Of a DNA stretch of 8,454 nt, positions 7,485 through 8,454 are shown in pieces. Made by a program: the position numbers and the translations under genes. The notes beneath the pieces were generated by a model. That model was given only the letters and a program-made list of their open reading frames with translations. It was not told where the DNA came from and searched no databases. Every line of letters begins with the position of its first letter. The first letter of the stretch is position 1. The stretch covers positions 1 through 8,454 of the forward strand of contig CATILC010000148.1 of NCBI GenBank assembly GCA_949516455.1, written 5' to 3'. The DNA is from Flavobacteriia bacterium. Lineage in GTDB: Bacteria; Bacteroidota; Bacteroidia; Flavobacteriales; Schleiferiaceae.

Positions 7485-7498
7485 CAAAAATTTGATTC

Positions 7499-7912
7499 AT
7501 GTATCCAGAGGATCTCATTCAGCCCATGCGACAGGAACTCATCGATGCCGGACTCAGCGAGATCCGCAGTTCCGATGAAGTTAAAAAGAATATCGAATCG
7601 GAGGGCACGACCTTCGTTGTCATCAACTCGGTTTGCGGTTGTGCCGCGGCCAATGCCCGCCCTGCCGTTCGGTTGGCACTCAAGGGCAGTGAAAAGCATC
7701 CCGACCGCATGATCACCTCTTTTGCGGGCAATGATGTCGAGGCAGTGGACAAAGCCAGAGAAATGATGGCGCCATTTCCGCCTTCATCGCCCTCCATGGC
7801 CTTGTTCAAGGATGGCCAGCTCGTTCATATGATCGAACGCCATCACATTGAAGGCCGGAACGCTGAACTGATCTCGGAAAATCTTCAAGCGGCTTTTCAG
7901 GAGCACTGCTGA
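7499..7912 (+). CDS. Bacilliredoxin, BrxA/BrxB family
   Basis: Bacilliredoxins (formerly DUF1094, YphP/YqiW) are thioredoxin-fold proteins that remove bacillithiol from mixed disulfides on proteins in the cytoplasm. The 137-residue product opens with the family's MYPEDLIQPMRQEL and carries the diagnostic CGC motif at residues 46-48 in NSVCGCAAANARPA, with Cys46 as the expected attacking thiol. The later blocks SFAGNDVEAVDKAR, PFPPSSPSMALFKDG and ERHHIEGRNAE are also typical. A further cysteine is the very last residue (137). Length is close to the family's usual 135-145. The ATG at 7499 is supported by the conserved N-terminus. The gene stands alone on its strand: divergent from the small lipoprotein gene and tail to tail with trhO, 4 bases apart. 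Its presence suggests, but does not prove, that the organism makes bacillithiol. I cannot tell BrxA from BrxB. Confidence 0.93.
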   Translation: MYPEDLIQPMRQELIDAGLSEIRSSDEVKKNIESEGTTFVVINSVCGCAAANARPAVRLALKGSEKHPDRMITSFAGNDVEAVDKAREMMAPFPPSSPSMALFKDGQLVHMIERHHIEGRNAELISENLQAAFQEHC

Positions 7913-7916
7913 GCGA

Positions 7917-8454
7917 TCATTTGCCCTGCTGCAAGCCGTCTTCCGGCTCTTTGAAAAAACGGCGTTGTTGTGCGGATTTAGGTCCGTCGGGTGAGGAGCA
8001 GTCGGAACAGAAACCTGAATATTCTTCAGAACAGTCCCCGCACTGAATGAAAAGAATGTTGCAATTCTTATCTGCACAATTCACGTGGGTGTCGCAAGGC
8101 ACACCACATTGGTGGCAGCGGGCGATGACCTCAGAAGATATGCGTTCGCCCAATCGCTCGTCAAAAACAAAATTCTTTCCAACAAAGGTGTTCTCCAGTC
8201 CCTCGGCAGAGATCTGTCTGGCGTAGTCGATGATGCCTCCGTGCAGCTGATTGACATCCTCAAAACCATGATGTTTCAGATAAGACGAAGTCTTTTCGCA
8301 TCGAATCCCTCCAGTGCAGTACAGCAGGATCTTCCTTTCTTCCTTTCCCTTCAGCATATCGAGAACCTCCGGTAATTCTTCTTTAAAGGTTTCAGCTTTT
8401 GGAAGAAGTGCCCCCTTGAAGTGTCCGATCTCGCTTTCGTAAAAATTTCGCACA
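7917..8454 (-). CDS. trhO: tRNA uridine(34) hydroxylase TrhO, C-terminal part
   Basis: TrhO (YceA, a rhodanese-domain protein) uses oxygen to hydroxylate wobble uridine 34 of certain tRNAs to 5-hydroxyuridine. Only the C-terminal 178 or so residues are in the window; the gene continues past the right edge. The GTG at 8453 is not a start: it encodes the valine in the conserved rhodanese stretch equivalent to DMRNHYEYEVGHF of the E. coli protein. The fragment holds the rest of the rhodanese domain with active-site loop YCTGGIRCEK (catalytic Cys46 of the fragment), then GKNFVFDERLGERIS (92-106), and a cysteine-rich C-terminal domain (Cys 113, 116, 120, 126, 131, 138, 141, 149, 152) that looks metal-binding. 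The tail is shorter than in E. coli. The identification is firm because the match extends beyond the rhodanese domain. It converges on the bacilliredoxin gene with 4 bases between them. Confidence 0.93.
   Translation of the reverse strand, partial: VRNFYESEIGHFKGALLPKAETFKEELPEVLDMLKGKEERKILLYCTGGIRCEKTSSYLKHHGFEDVNQLHGGIIDYARQISAEGLENTFVGKNFVFDERLGERISSEVIARCHQCGVPCDTHVNCADKNCNILFIQCGDCSEEYSGFCSDCSSPDGPKSAQQRRFFKEPEDGLQQGK

Noticed and set aside
7411..7518. Upstream extension of the small lipoprotein gene
   Set aside because: It runs antisense into the bacilliredoxin start and adds residues with no signal-like character before the MRET start.
7519..7809. 96-residue antisense frame within the bacilliredoxin gene
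   Set aside because: Fully covered by a clearly conserved gene on the other strand, with no signal or domain of its own.
8451..8453. GTG as the start of the trhO fragment
   Set aside because: It encodes a residue inside the conserved rhodanese domain; about half of the protein is missing past the right edge.

Overview
The window looks like ordinary core-genome DNA from a member of the Bacteroidota, possibly a Flavobacteriales-type lineage with fairly high GC for that group. The evidence is a PorZ-like type IX secretion protein with a C-terminal sorting-type domain, a DUF4837 lipoprotein (a family I know only from Bacteroidota), a bacilliredoxin, a TAnnTTTG-type promoter element, and start codons that lack Shine-Dalgarno sequences. 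The genus cannot be told from the sequence alone. There are nine genes. Seven are complete; the first and last run off the window edges. Coding density is very high: the largest gap between genes is 88 bases. I see no RNA genes, mobile elements, CRISPR arrays or convincing terminators.

Layout. Left block, plus strand: the 3' part of porZ (1-2301, its start lies before the window), then recO (2298-3023), which begins at a TTG overlapping the porZ stop. Centre, minus strand, read right to left: a 59-residue predicted lipoprotein (7410-7231), tatA (7188-6985), gatA (6970-5525), a LysM-type lytic transglycosylase (5514-4006) and a DUF4837 lipoprotein (3998-3027). The gaps are 42, 14, 10 and 7 bases, so at least the last four genes probably form one transcript. 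This run ends 3 bases from the end of recO, tail to tail. Right block: a bacilliredoxin gene (7499-7912, plus), divergent from the small lipoprotein gene, and the 3' part of trhO (minus, 7917 to the window end), which meets the bacilliredoxin gene tail to tail with 4 bases between them.

How the genes fit together. Five of the nine products act in or on the cell envelope: type IX attachment complex (PorZ), Tat export (TatA), peptidoglycan cleavage (transglycosylase) and two predicted lipoproteins. The others are housekeeping functions: recombinational repair (RecO), tRNA-dependent amidation (GatA), thiol redox repair (bacilliredoxin) and tRNA wobble-uridine hydroxylation (TrhO).

I found no convincing new system here. 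The most useful leads are modest: the uncharacterised acidic mini-lipoprotein, the tight pairing of the DUF4837 lipoprotein with the transglycosylase, an ambiguous signal peptide on that transglycosylase, and a promoter that would give the bacilliredoxin mRNA a very short leader. Several gene starts also need care, because the longest open frame is not the real gene.
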